From contig CAJQUN010000003.1 in the NCBI GenBank assembly GCA_907163345.1, positions 2,232,001 through 2,296,000 of the forward strand: a DNA stretch of 64,000 nt. The letters are read 5' to 3'. The translations under genes and the position numbers were made by a program. Within the stretch, counting starts at the first letter, position 1, and each line of letters begins with the position of its first letter. Below the pieces are notes generated by a model. That model was not told the origin of the DNA and did not search any database. It saw only the letters and a program-made list of their open reading frames with translations. Shown here piece by piece: positions 24,947 to 35,521 of the stretch. This DNA is from Haberlea rhodopensis. Taxonomy: Eukaryota > Streptophyta > Magnoliopsida > Lamiales > Gesneriaceae.

Positions 24947-25510
24947 CACGAGCTCAGCCCTGGTCACGCCAGGAGCATGGGTGTGCAACCAACCTCAGAA
25001 GCACGAGCTCAGCCCTGGTCACGCCAGGAGCATGGTTGTGCAAGCACGAGCTCAGCCCTGGTCACGCCAGGAGCATGGGTGTGCAACCAACCTCAGAAGC
25101 ACGAGCTCAGCCCTGGTCACGCCAGGAGCATGGGTGTGCAAGCACGAGCTCAGCCCTGGTCACGCCAGGAGCATGGGTGTGCAACCAACCTCAGAAGCAC
25201 GAGCTCAGCCTTGGTCACGCCAGGAGCATGGGTGTGCAAGCACGAGCTCAGCCCTGGTCACGCCAGGAGCATGGGTGTGCAACCAACCTCAGAAGCACGA
25301 GCTCAGCCCTGGTCACGCCAGGAGCATGGATGTGCAAGCACGAGCTCAGCCCTGGTCACGCCAGGAGCATGGGTGTGCCACCTGGCTCAGGAGCACGAGC
25401 TCAGCCCTGGTCACGTCAGGAACATGGGTGTGCCACCTGCCTCAGGAGCACGAGCTCAGCCCTGGTCACGCCAGGAGCATGGGTGTGCCACCTGCCTCAG
25501 GAGCACGGGT
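24947..25510 (+). repeat. Tandem array with alternating 55- and 43-base units (98-bp higher-order period)
   Basis: The motif CACGAGCTCAGCC recurs at 24947, 25002, 25045, 25100, 25143, 25198, 25241, 25296, 25339, 25394, 25449 and, changed, at 25504. Spacing is 55, 43, 55, 43, 55, 43, 55, 43, 55, 55, 55. The shared part ends GGAGCATGGGTGTGCA; the long form adds ACCAACCTCAGA. Copies are nearly identical. All three forward frames stay open because the array lacks stops, so the overlapping 158-239-codon ORFs are repeat artefacts. Such arrays between pol and the 3' end are usual in Tat elements. Confidence 0.92.
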
Positions 25511-25516
25511 AAATTA

Positions 25517-26493
25517 TTACGCCAGGCCGGGCTGCATCGCCCTTGGTCCCAGCTGTTTAATGTTTGCCATTATGCGGTAAATTATTACGCCAGGCCGAGC
25601 TACTTCGCCCTTGGTCCCAGCTGTGTAATGTTTGCCATTATTTGGAAAATTATTAGACCAGGCCGAGCTACTTCACCCTTGGTCCCAGCTGTTTAATGTT
25701 TGCCATTATTTGGTACATTATTAAACCAGGCCGAGCTACTTCGCCCTTGGTCCCAGCTGTTTACTGTTTGCCATTATTTGGTAAATTATTACGCCAGGCC
25801 GAGCTACTTCGCCCTTGGTCCCAGCTGTGTAATGTTTGCCATTATTTGGTAAATTATTAGACCAGGCCGAGCTACTTCACCCTTGGTCCCAGCTGTTTAA
25901 TGTTTGCCATTATTTGGAAAATTATTAGACCAGGCCGAGCTACTTCACCCTTGGTCCCAGCTGTTTAATGTTTGCCATTATTTGGTACATTATTAAACCA
26001 GGCCGAGCTACTTCGCCCTTGGTCCCAGCTGTTTACTGTTTGTCATTATTTGGTAAATTATTACGCCAGGCCGAGCTACTTCGCCCTTGGTCCCAGCTGT
26101 GTAATGTTTGCCATTATTTGGTAAATTATTAGACCAGGCCGAGCTACTTCACCCTTGGTCCCAGCTGTTTAATGTTTGCCATTATTTGGAACATTATTAA
26201 ACCAGGCCGAGCTACTTCGCCCTTGGTCCCAGCTGTTTACTGTTTGCCATTATTTGGTACATTATTAAACCAGGCCGAGCTACTTCGCCCTTGGTCCCAG
26301 CTGTTTACTGTGCCATTATTTGGTACATTATTAAACCAGGCAGAGCTACGTCGCTCTTGGTCTCAGCTGTTTAGTGTTTCCATATTGGGTAAATTATTAA
26401 ACTAAATCCGAGCTGTATCTAGCTTGGTCCTATCTGTTTAGTGTGCCATTACGTGGTAAATTATTAAGCTAATCCGAGCTACGACATGCTTGG
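25517..26493 (+). repeat. 68-bp tandem array, about 15 units, with a three-type order
   Basis: Units of about 68 bases run head to tail, each with CAGGCCGAGCTACTTC, CCTTGGTCCCAGCTGT and TTTGCCATTATTTGG. They fall into types by the bases before CCAGG: ACG-, AGA- and AAA-, linked to GTGTAATG, TTTAATG and TTTACTG. The types recur in the order ACG, AGA, AAA, with one extra AGA and one extra AAA unit. The last three units, after about 26330, are strongly diverged. It abuts the 55/43 array and ends just before the antisense gene. Confidence 0.9.
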
Positions 26494-26568
26494 TCCGCCA
26501 CAAAAAATGACAAGAACGGTAAAACAGAAATAACATTAAATAAGAGAACAATTCTGAGGAAATTACAT

Positions 26569-27515
26569 CTATAGATCAGGGGGGAGAGAGGCAGCTACTT
26601 TCTCTACGTCTAGAAAATCTAAAGAGACGTCAGGCACAAGACAGCCACGTTCTTTGATCTGGCTAAGACATCCCTGGAAACCAGCCTCAATAAAAGTAAG
26701 GAGTTTCTCTCCTACCAACTCCTCAGACTTTTGTTTCTCCTCGGCCGCCTCCTTTAGAGATTTAGCAAGTTCCTGCTCAGCAGAAGTAGCTAGCCCTTTA
26801 GCTAAAGCTAACTCATTACGCAGCTCCCGGAGCTCAGTCTCATGTTGACGTTTCTGGACCTCAACCAAAGAGCGAGCCTCGGCCACAGCGACGGCCCCCT
26901 TCTCAACCTGAGCTTTCAGCTCTGAGATGTCTTTCTCATGAAGAGATTTGGCCTCAGCAAGGGTGTCTTGCATATTATCGAAGACCTTGGCATCTTTCAA
27001 GGATTGTTTTCGGATCATATTCGCCCTTGACATAAACTCACCCATCAAGAGCATAGACTCGGTCAGACGGCTCCCAGTTCGGGTCATCAGGTCCCCCCAG
27101 CTCAGTTGGCTCATATAAAGGGCATCCTCAGTATTGGGAAGATCACGAGCCACAGCTAAGGCAACGGTGCTCGGTCCTTCCCCAACTAGTCGCACACCAC
27201 CTCGGTAAGCTTCCATCACCCGCTCACCACATCTCTCCACACGAGCTGGTGCACCCCCTTTCTCACCCGTTGAAGGGAGGTCGGACGGATCTGGGCGTGA
27301 CCGAACTTGCCTCAGAGGATGAGCTTCAACAGCAGTAGACCCTGACGAACCCCCAGGAGCTGCCGGTCTTTTCCGGGATAGCTGGGCTATATCTTCGGGG
27401 GGGCTCTCACCCCCTACATCCACAATGGTGACTCCCTCGGCTGCTGGGGGTTGGCCCTGTTTTTGCTTCCTCTTCTGAATAGCTTTCAGCACTAATGAGC
27501 TCATAACTCTGTCTT
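26569..27515 (-). CDS. Antisense gene of the Gypsy element, exon 2 (coiled-coil protein)
   Basis: Read on the minus strand, the exon starts after TTTATACAG at 27516 and continues the frame of the upstream exon to a stop at 26569. Its about 315 residues start with a basic stretch (AIQKRKQKQGQ) and a low-complexity linker, then a helical region with LTESMLLMGEFMSRANMIRK and a long charged coiled coil (AEARSLVEVQKRQHETELRELR, heptad-like). This matches the C-terminal half of plant gypsy-type transposase proteins. The biochemical role is unknown. The frame has no stop over 311 codons, although sense gag-pol is broken three times. Confidence 0.75.
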
Positions 27516-27601
27516 CTGTATAAACAGATACATAGTTCAGTCACACCGAACAAAATACACTTGTGAATAAAATAATTGTTAAAGCATGTTAGAACAAGTA
27601 C

Positions 27602-28264
27602 CGGCTCTCCCCCTTAAGGTCAGATCAGCTGGACTCAGCCCAGCAAAACAAAGTAGATCCTCCACCACCAGCTTAGATGAATTAAAACAGTGACCTCCTA
27701 TGGCGTTCATTACATCTAAGAAGGCGGTGCTCTTTTTGAAATTTTTAGGAGGAGAGGGGAGAGCTGGGAGATGTTCAAGCCAATCAGAGCAGCAGACCCA
27801 GGGCTGGGAGGGCTTTACAAAAAAGAACTCATTTTTCCAGTCTTTGATTTTGCTAGGATAACCCCCAACAAATGCACAGCCAGGACGGCTGGTGACATAC
27901 CAGGGGCCCTCATCTGATCTCTTGATGTGAAAAAAATAAGAGAGAGTGGGGTGGTCATAAGGTAAGCCTAACGCCTTAAAGATAACTACGAGACTACACA
28001 AATGGCTAAGGTTTAGCTGATAAAAACTACTGAACTCCTGAAAGAATTCAGGAAGAGGAAAACGTAAACCCCCTTCTAGCTGACCGCGGTAGAAGGTAAA
28101 AAAACCCTCAGGAGGTTGGTTGGGTCGTTGAGAAGAAGAAGGGAAGATGAATTCATAATCGGAAGGGGCCTGGCTGACCTGACGTATTTTGGCCTCATTT
28201 GACGGTCGGATATGAATTTTTCTGGGTGGCCCTTCCAGTCGGTGGAGAAGGGGTGCGCCGCCAT
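27602..28264 (-). pseudogene. Antisense gene of the Gypsy element, exon 1 (gypsy-type transposase domain)
   Basis: On the minus strand the frame at 28001-27602 contains SYFFHIKRSDEGPWYVTSR, GYPSKIKDWKNEFFFVK and PQPWVCCSDW, the signature I know as the putative gypsy-type transposon domain (Pfam Transposase_28). The same frame stays open upstream through FFTFYRGQLEGGLRFPLPEF to beyond 28264. A donor GCCG|GTACTT ends the exon at 27602. The intron 27516-27601 (86 bp) joins to exon 2 in frame. A clear ATG exists at 28264, but in a different frame from the domain, so either a frameshift near 28170 or another start must apply; the N-terminus is therefore uncertain. Confidence 0.65.
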
Positions 28265-28567
28265 GAGTGGGTTTGTTCTTGTAGAAAGAGAAACTTGAGA
28301 GAGGAAAACAAAGAGTAGGAAGAGTGAGTTATTTTGTTTCGGACAAAGGGTATGTTAGTAAAATTCTCATATAATCATTTACACTGTTGTTTAATAATTA
28401 ATAATGACCGTTAAACCAAAGGTGAGTGGTAGGTTTATAATCAGACTTTTAAACCCTTCTTGTCATGTGCATTCGGGATTAGGTTGGTTTGCTAACAAAC
28501 CAACCAAACACTGGATTAATCCTTAGTCTCTCATTTATCCCTCCTTATCCTCCGTACCAAACACAAC

Positions 28568-29010
28568 GTAAGAATGTAAACGAACTCAAGCCAAATAAAA
28601 AGAAAATTTTAAGTTTCGGTTCGGCTCGAAATAGATATATTCGAGGTCGAGTTCAATTCGAAGTTCGAATAGTTTAAAAAATTTGGCTCGAGTTCGGATC
28701 GAATCAAAGTTCGAGTTCGAGTTAGGCTCGAAAAGATTCGAACATGTTCGCTGCTATTCGATTTATGGCTCGAATATAAATATCAGAAAGGTTCAAAATA
28801 TATTTATTTAATATATAATTATATACATTAATAAATTAATAAAATATTAAGTTCGTGAACGGCTCGTGAACTATCGAATAAAGTAATCTGGTCTTGAAAA
28901 AAGTTCGAACATGTTCGAGTTCGGCTCGAATTCGAGAATTCATATACGAATCAAATATTTTTCGAATTTGCTCGAAAATTCTTGAACATGTTCGATCCGT
29001 TTATACCCCT
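28568..29010. mobile_element. hAT-like MITE built of TTCGAGTTCG words
   Basis: The left end GAATGTAAACGAACTC and the right end, read on the minus strand, CTAGGGGTATAAACGGATC, are imperfect inverted repeats of the TAGGGGTGTAAACG type common in plant non-autonomous elements. The interior is full of GGCTCGAGTTCGG, TTCGAACATGTTCG and similar self-complementary words. No coding frame and no certain target-site duplication were found. The flanks 28321-28567 and 29011-29750 hold only AT-rich sequence with no gene. Confidence 0.55.
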
Positions 29011-29789
29011 AGTTGACACCCACGTGTTACAACCTATCATGTCAGATTGTCGTTTAGTATAGTACTTTGTGTTGCCACAATATAAGTAAATAAAGTTGTA
29101 AATTTACAAGTTTTTGGCCTAGTGGAAAGTTTTTTATCCTAACCATTTTTATACTACATTAGTTCATAATTAATTGATTTATTTAGTGAAATTACATATG
29201 GAATTTTATTTGACAAAATATATCTTTATTGAATCCTGAATTCTCTACATAATATCATAAACTATTAATTACAGATTTCATATCACTCTAAAAAACAGAA
29301 TTTAGATAATCTCGACGTTCGATACTAATAATAAAAAATTTCAAAATCCTCAATAAATATACTAATTGCTAAAGGATTTAACTCATACATAAATTTATCT
29401 CACAACAATCTCTAATCAAACCTTCACACTCTCACCCAGATGATTCTGTTGAATCGTATCCTTTCTTTTTGAAAGATTTTGGTTTCACCTGTTCAGGCAG
29501 CTTCATTAATATAATATATTTTCTGTTAAAAAAAACTCATATGGTCAAGGAACCTAAGCCGTAGAATTTTTAATTTCTCGATTTCAAGTCAATTTACTCC
29601 ATACTATCCCAATAACAATGGCGAGTTATGGTCATTATGTTAAAATGATTAAATATTTTTTTAACTATTGACAAAAACATGTTATGATAATAAAATGTGT
29701 CGTTTTACCAAAAGTTATAACTAGTTGTAATTGTACAACTTAAATCTTTTAAACTATACAACAACTGAAGCGCCACGTTTCGATTACTT

Positions 29790-30250
29790 TCTCAGCAAGA
29801 ACATTAATGCTACTGATCAACTGACAAAACCATTGTCAACACCAGTATTTGAAAAGCATCGTGAAATTGTGCTTGAGATACATTGGTAGTTGGCTTTAGG
29901 TCAAGTAGGTGGTTGTTAAAGTATGTGACCACCTTTATGATCCTCTTGGGATCGAAAAATAATTCACACTGTAGTACTCATTGAATAGAGCTATGACGAT
30001 GTTTTGGATCATGATAAATAATGATGCACAATTGTAACTATTGTTGCACCCCACAACTATATCACAATAATTACACTATCTTGCAAGTTATGAAAATCAA
30101 ATATATGCCGTTGACTTTAATTCCAATTATAAGATCAATTGCTTGTCACTTTTTTAAACTGTATAACAGCCCAATGCTATTTTCGATTGCTCTTCCAGCA
30201 AGATTAATTATTGCATCCAACACGTTTGATGAGAGTTACCACCTTGTTAC
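29790..30250 (+). mobile_element. Copia 3' remnant: RNase H tail, polypurine-like site and possible LTR start
   Basis: At 29796-29889 one frame reads NINATDQLTKPLSTPVFEKH and ends in TAG, the typical end of a Copia polyprotein (ADPLTK-P---FEKHR). It is followed by AAGTAGGTGGT, a degraded polypurine tract, then TGTTAAAGTATGTGACC at about 29914, which looks like the start of a 3' LTR. The LTR end is not fixed. Everything upstream of the RNase H tail is missing. Confidence 0.55.
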
Positions 30251-30339
30251 GTAATTTTGTTAAAAAAAATGTTGTTTTATAAGTTTAAAATTTTCAAATC
30301 AATCGTATATTTAAATTATTATTATTATTTTACATAATA

Positions 30340-30960
30340 AGGTATTCACGGTTCAGAATCGTCGGTTAGACGATTCAAAAAACATCGACCCTTAACCTTA
30401 ACTTTTCTTGACGGTTCCGGTTTAGTTCATAAACCGTCGGTTGCCGTTTCGGTTCTGATTAAGGTTAACCAACAGTTACAGTTATGGTTTGACCCTTATG
30501 TTTTTAAAAAAAAATTAAAAAAATATACATTTTGAAATAAAGTGTAAAAAGTGTTTCAATGCGTTTTCATCCATAGATTAAACATAAAATAACGTGAAAT
30601 AAATTCAAGCTCAGATAATCAAAATGTGTAAGATATATTTGTTTGGTTAATATATATAAATTATAACATTATATTTAGATCAACAAGGCTCTTATAGCTT
30701 AGTGGTTGAAGCTAATTATTAAAGTTGGAGGTCATGAGTTCAAATATCCACCATAACATATATTTTAAATTTAAAAATATAAAAAAAATTAAAATAAACC
30801 CTTGAACCGTCGGTTAACCGGTTAGCAAAATCATGACACTTAACCGACTCTTCTATAGACGGACCGGTTATGGGTCTGACCCTTTGAACTGTTGACCCAA
30901 TTAACCTGCCCGTTGAGTATGGATCGATTGTGGGCCGGTTCAAGGTCGATGATGATCTTT
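30340..30960. repeat. Transposon remnant with ACCGTCGGTT words, interrupted by a SINE-like segment
   Basis: Both flanks, 30345-30490 and 30798-30950, are rich in CGTCGGTTAGACG, AACCGTCGGTTGCCG and CCGTCGGTTAACCGG in opposite orientations, as in a foldback or MITE-type element. Between them lies AT-rich DNA and a tRNA-like segment at about 30686-30775. A related fragment lies at 57765-57890. Confidence 0.45.
30686..30775 (+). mobile_element. tRNA-derived SINE-like segment
   Basis: GGCTCTTATAGCTTAGTGG resembles a tRNA start with A box, and GAGGTCATGAGTTCAAAT resembles a B box, about 45 bases apart. An A/T-rich tail with A7 follows. It sits inside the ACCGTCGGTT-rich remnant, so it inserted later. 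Confidence 0.5.
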
Positions 30961-31267
30961 GGTCGGGTCAAACTACTTGATACAGAATTGAAGTGGCATT
31001 GAAGAGGTCTCGGGCAGCCCAACTTCAAAAGAAAAGTCAGCTCCATCACGATAGGCTGCTACCAGCTACTCTAATATAAATTATATAATAATATTAATTG
31101 GTTATAGACTTATAGTTGAGTTGACCAAGTCATTGATTGGTTGGGGTCAACACTCCTTGAAGTTCAATGCTAACACCACAGGTTGGACTAATTTAAAACG
31201 ACTTTGAATTAGTAGAAAATAATTATAGTAGTCATAAAAGAACGAGTCGCTGGAGTTCAAAGGTATC

Positions 31268-31990
31268 AACAATGATATTCTGACCGAAGTTCTTCAAGAT
31301 AACTAACGCATGTTCGCAACCCGACTTGATTACTCATTCGGCTCATGCGGCATATCTCATCCCATTGAGATTAAAGACTTAGTTATTGTTGTTGTCAAAT
31401 ATGTTTAGAAACGAGGAATTTGATAGATGCAAAACAATCATATGAACCAAAAATTATATATGCGTGACCAATCTTTGTGAAAGGTCGGGTGAACTTTGAT
31501 ATAATTGTAGCATAGTGAAGTCTTGTAATTCGAGAAATGTAATGAATACTTCGAAAATTGTTATTGGATTCATCTCAACAGGAAAAATATAGGAATGCAA
31601 TGATCATATCGCCTTTGAACCACCAAAATTTCTTGTGTTATTTAGTTTTGATAGAGATACTAATTATTGCCTCTACCGTTTATATTTTATTTAGAAAATT
31701 TGTTTTCAAGTCTTCTTATCAACCAGTTCGCCTCTTCTTCCATTAGTTTCTCGACCAATAGATCAACGAGGATATTCTGATCGAAAGAAGTGCTTGAAGA
31801 AAACTAATGCATGTGTGTGACCGACGTGATTCCTACTTTGGTTCATGTAGCCTACCCCAACCATTCAAATTAAAGACTTAGTTAATGTTGTTATCGAGTC
31901 TATTTACAAATGAGGAATTTGATAGATGAAAAACAATTATATAAACCAAAATTTATGCATGTGTGACTAATCATTGTGAAAGGTCAAGAC
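31268..31990. repeat. Two diverged direct copies of a ~225-bp sequence
   Basis: The copy at 31268-31494 and the copy at 31767-31990 share, in order, GATATTCTGA, AAAGACTTAGTTA, GAGGAATTTGATAGATG, AAACAATTATA-like and TTGTGAAAGGTC. I judge them about 75-80% alike by eye. They are 500 bases apart and in the same direction, as in old LTRs or a segmental duplication; no coding sequence lies between. 31000-31267 and 31991-32684 hold nothing else I can support. Confidence 0.55.
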
Positions 31991-32684
31991 TGTAGATAGA
32001 TTTTCATTATATATGTGGTTCATATATAAACGCTGGTTTGTCAAGAATACACAAAAAAAACACTTTGAACACTGCACCTTTCCTTTTTTTTCTCTCTCTC
32101 TCGCTGTGCACTTGTTTTGCAAAATAGAATTTTGTTGAGGATCACCCGTTTTTATTAATGCCAGGGTTGTTCAAAGCTTTGGTATGTGTTGAATCTTTGT
32201 CCATCTTCTGGTACAAATTTTTGAGTATTTAACCTGTAGATAGATTCCATTTGATTCTTTGAGTGATTCTTAGCTTGTATGCCATTGTCAGTTTGTGATA
32301 GATCATCCAAAACCTACAATATTTTCTAGAGAAAATTACATATAGGTATAAGTTTTTAAAACATTTTTCAACTAAATCTCCCAAAAAGTCGTTTTGTTTT
32401 AATATCTATATTAATTATCAGTATTCATTTTATAACCTTAATCCAGTATATATCTCCAATCCTATTTTTAGTAACCTCCGGTATTCACGCATTGTGCCAC
32501 CCTTCGGTTCTTCACATGCAAAAACCTTTGGTCATGTCCGAAACTAATTCAAACCATACAAAAACTCAGCAAAAAAAGTTCTGTCCCAAACAAAATCAGA
32601 ACACAGAACTCAAACGTATCGTTCATCATTATTCTCTCAAGGAAGACTCCAACACCAGTCTTTTCTTGTGGGGCCTAAAAATCA

Positions 32685-32954
32685 ATGGTACTGTTGAACG
32701 AGAACCCATTTGCTAGCAGCGCCGCCCACGCGAAGCCTGTCCCGGAGCCGCGTCGACTCGGCGGGCCGTCCCCGAAGCTTTCCAAGAGATTAAGCGAGAA
32801 ATTCGATCGAACGAAGGAGGTCGCATCGGCAGGGATGGAGAAAAGTGTGGAGAAAACAAAGGTGGCGGCCAAGAAAGTGAAGGAGGGTGCCACCACCGGT
32901 GTCCATTGGATCAAATTAAAGTACAGTAAAAGCAGTCTTTTCCAGAAGAAATGA
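32685..32954 (+). CDS. Small basic plant protein of unknown function
   Basis: An intact 89-residue ORF with much higher GC than its flanks. It begins MVLLNENPFASSAAHAKP, has a Pro-rich start, then a Lys-rich helical part with KLSKRLSEKFDRTKEVASAG and VAAKKVKEGATTGVHWIKLK, and ends in a basic tail. Short angiosperm proteins with the KVKEG--- GVHWIK-KY ending are a conserved family I have seen without an assigned function. No signal peptide or membrane segment is evident. ATG 32685 is the first in frame; an upstream region with CT-rich sequence may be the leader. The opposite-strand frame is a shadow. Confidence 0.7.
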   Translation: MVLLNENPFASSAAHAKPVPEPRRLGGPSPKLSKRLSEKFDRTKEVASAGMEKSVEKTKVAAKKVKEGATTGVHWIKLKYSKSSLFQKK

Positions 32955-33134
32955 AGATTTTAAACCTAGGCATTATAATTTATATCATATATATGAGGTT
33001 ATTGCATGGAGAAAGGCAGATCTATATTTTATTTTTTTTCGTTTCTTTTGTTTGGGTTACATATATGTTGTTGGTCGATATGTTCTTCGGCTTCCTTTTG
33101 TATGTATTTTTTAATATGATCATAGGTGTGACAA

Positions 33135-33138
<4 letters not shown>

Positions 33139-33197
<59 letters not shown>

Positions 33198-33205
33198 ATA
33201 TATTT
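33139..33205. repeat. (TA)n microsatellite
   Basis: About 30 TA units with one TTA interruption, directly 3' of the small basic protein gene, followed by TTTATTTATTTATATG. Shorter (TA)n runs occur at 12991-13009, 40723-40756, 60888-60903 and 63497-63508. Confidence 0.9.
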
Positions 33206-33224
33206 ATTTATTTATATGACTAGA

Positions 33225-33475
33225 GAACCTGTTGCCGCCACCATTGGGGTGCGTATATATTTATTTATTTTTATGACTAGAGAACCTGTGGCCGCCATCA
33301 TTGGGTGTGCACTGGGTAAACCCCTGGGCTGTCGCAGTAGTCTACAAACCACTTCAATCAGGTAAACCGCACTAGGCACATGCTCAAATCGAGAAAGTGT
33401 TGGCAGGGGGAGTCAAACTGATAACCTTACCGTCCCGAGCTCACTTTGCTCCACCAACTCGGACACTCGCTTGGA
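33225..33475 (-). mobile_element. tRNA-derived SINE
   Basis: On the minus strand TCCGAGTTGGTGGAGCAAA (A box) is followed about 35 bases on by CAGTTTGACTCCCCC (B box). Downstream come CCCAGGGGTTTACCC and a 3' end with GGTTCTCTAGTCATAAAAA. The last about 45 bases are repeated once more at 33219-33255, so the tail end is duplicated. It has no coding capacity. Confidence 0.6.
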
Positions 33476-35521
33476 GGCGGCAATTTAATGTATCTACTTT
33501 GAGGAAACGTTAATATTCGTCTAATTTTTTTTTTACGACATACGATTTTTTGAGCTCTACGGTTTGTTTTGGTGAAAAATTGATTTATGAACCTTTTACC
33601 TCAAATTTTGCTAAATTGATGCTCCTTTTGTTTCTTTTACGATGAAGAAAACGAAGAAATCTATAAATCTATCTAATAACAAAAATGCGAGAATTCATTG
33701 TTAGTATAGAATATATGCAATAGTTTTGGTTTATACAAAACGTTTGAGCTATAAACTGTGTATCTCTTGTAGTTTGTTTTTCGGCGAGAAGAGAAGACTT
33801 AGAATTGGCTCACTGAATTTCCGGTAGAGATGATTATTCTTGAAGTTGATGGATGTTGATGATTACGGCCAAGAGGGTATTATCCTGTTAAATCTTCAAT
33901 GATATCATTCATGCCGGTCGTGGATTGGCCCCCTTAACGGGAATGGTGATTTTGCGGTGTTACCTCATTTTTTGGTTCGATTTTGTAACAAATGAATTTG
34001 TATGCTAAAAATAAATAGACATCGAGATTTTTACGTGGAAACCCCGAAGGAAAAAACCACGGGACCTAGTCCAGTTTGAATCTTCACTATAATACCAAGA
34101 ATTTACAAGACTTGTTATCAAAGAAAGGCCAGAACAATCTGCCTCCTCCTCCCAGCCGATGCAGCCCTCCTGGCCATGAAAAAAAAATCCTCTCCCTTCT
34201 AACCTACTATTCACCTATTTATACTTAGTCAATGGGCTCCCATAATGGGCTTTAATTAGGGTTATCGGGCCTATCTTTAAATCTTAATTAGCCTCTTAAT
34301 TAACTAAATAAATGGGCCAATATCAGATTGGAAATGGAGCAATGGGCCCTTGCATCCTGTCAGATCGAGTCGAGCCCATAGAATCCGGGTCCAAACTGCA
34401 CCGGGACAATTATCGGGGTATCATGCGGCATGAAAAGACGGTTTCACCGCTGTTGCGGAGCAATTTTTTGATTTTTCCAAATTTTTTTCATTAAAATTTA
34501 TCCAAATTATCTAATTATTTTAATTTGAAATTTTAAAAAACTCTGCGACAGTAACTGCGACCGTTCCGTGAGAAATATCAAATAGAACTAGAATAACAGC
34601 CTCCGCGACGCGCTATGTGATCATATTGTTGAAGAATTTCAGAATTGAAGAGTAGTGATTTTACACACAAACCAGAATATATAAGCATTCTGAGATCAAC
34701 ATCCTTAAATATCTCATTTCTCAGTAGATATTCCGATTTGATGGTTCCTAATAATCCGAATGGCATATTTGGGACTGAGACGAGTAATTTGAAAATTACT
34801 AAGTCGATACAGGCCAGGAGACCGAGGTATCATGAGAAGCAAGCAAGTGAATATTTTATACACAGTTTATTTACATAGAAGCTTATATATATTTATGCAC
34901 ACATATAAAGGGACGCAACCATGATTTTTTATCTGGTGGGGCTAAATTAATTATGTACCATAAATTTTTTATGTGAATAACCGAAACTTAGCTTATTTAT
35001 TTTGTATGAAATTATTATCAATCTCATTATTTTGTATGAAAATTATCATCCATCTTATTGCAATATTATGCTTTAACGAGATTCATAGCTGAAAATAATT
35101 AAGTGGAAATTATCGTTCATCTTATCGCTTATTTATATTTGTTAGTATATAAGGATATATTGAATTTTATATGAAATTAAGTGCATAACTCAAAATGTAT
35201 AAAATTAATTAAATAAATCATATCATTAGTAGGATTTAATTGACAAAATATCAAAAACCAAAACTAATCACTCAATATAATGCTCTGTAAATAATATTGG
35301 TCCATAAAGAAAGCCTTAACAAACATAATTTTACTTTTGCAACCAAGAAACCAAAATTAATATATTAATTCTCAAAATGCCAATGATTATTTTATTGAAT
35401 AAATTAAATATTCCCATAAAAACCCACCCTAGGCCTCATTCTTTTTACCACTTCTCCATCTTTCTCACTTGTCAAGCACTATTGATTAGTAACTTGTAGA
35501 GCTTCACTCACAACAAAAAAA
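33476..35521. other. Intergenic DNA with a possible LTR fragment
   Basis: The segment 33960-34460 has GAGATTTTTACGTGGAAACC, CCACGGGACCTAGTCCAG and repeated TGGGCCC/GGGCCC words, a style I know from plant LTRs, but no second copy is present in the window. Its short ORFs have no motif. 34460-35520 is AT-rich spacer; the last part resembles a promoter region belonging to the gene fragment that follows. Confidence 0.3.

Larger units (their letters stand above)
18797..28320 (+). mobile_element. Gypsy LTR retrotransposon, Tat-type, decayed, 3' LTR not recognisable
   Basis: The order is 5' LTR (18797-19459), primer-binding site, gag-protease-RT-RNase H frame, a second RNase H, integrase (to 24817), two tandem arrays (24947-26493), and an antisense gene carrying the gypsy-type transposase domain (26569 to about 28264). 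Two RNase H-like regions, tandem repeats between pol and the 3' end, and extra ORFs in antisense are features of the Tat lineage. Coding is broken by three frameshifts. A copy of the 5' LTR sequence is expected after 28264 but none is seen, so the 3' end is deleted or diverged past recognition and the right boundary is approximate. A related solo LTR lies at 45667-46355. Confidence 0.85.

Noticed and set aside
24897..25696. Three overlapping long forward ORFs in the tandem array
   Set aside because: They exist in all three frames because the repeat units lack stop codons, and they contain only repeated motifs.
24947..26493. CRISPR-like array
   Set aside because: Units are direct tandem repeats without unique spacers, in a plant retrotransposon.
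28300..28600. 3' LTR of the Gypsy element
   Set aside because: No match to the 5' LTR start, TATA region or end was found by eye; a formal alignment could still find a strongly diverged copy.
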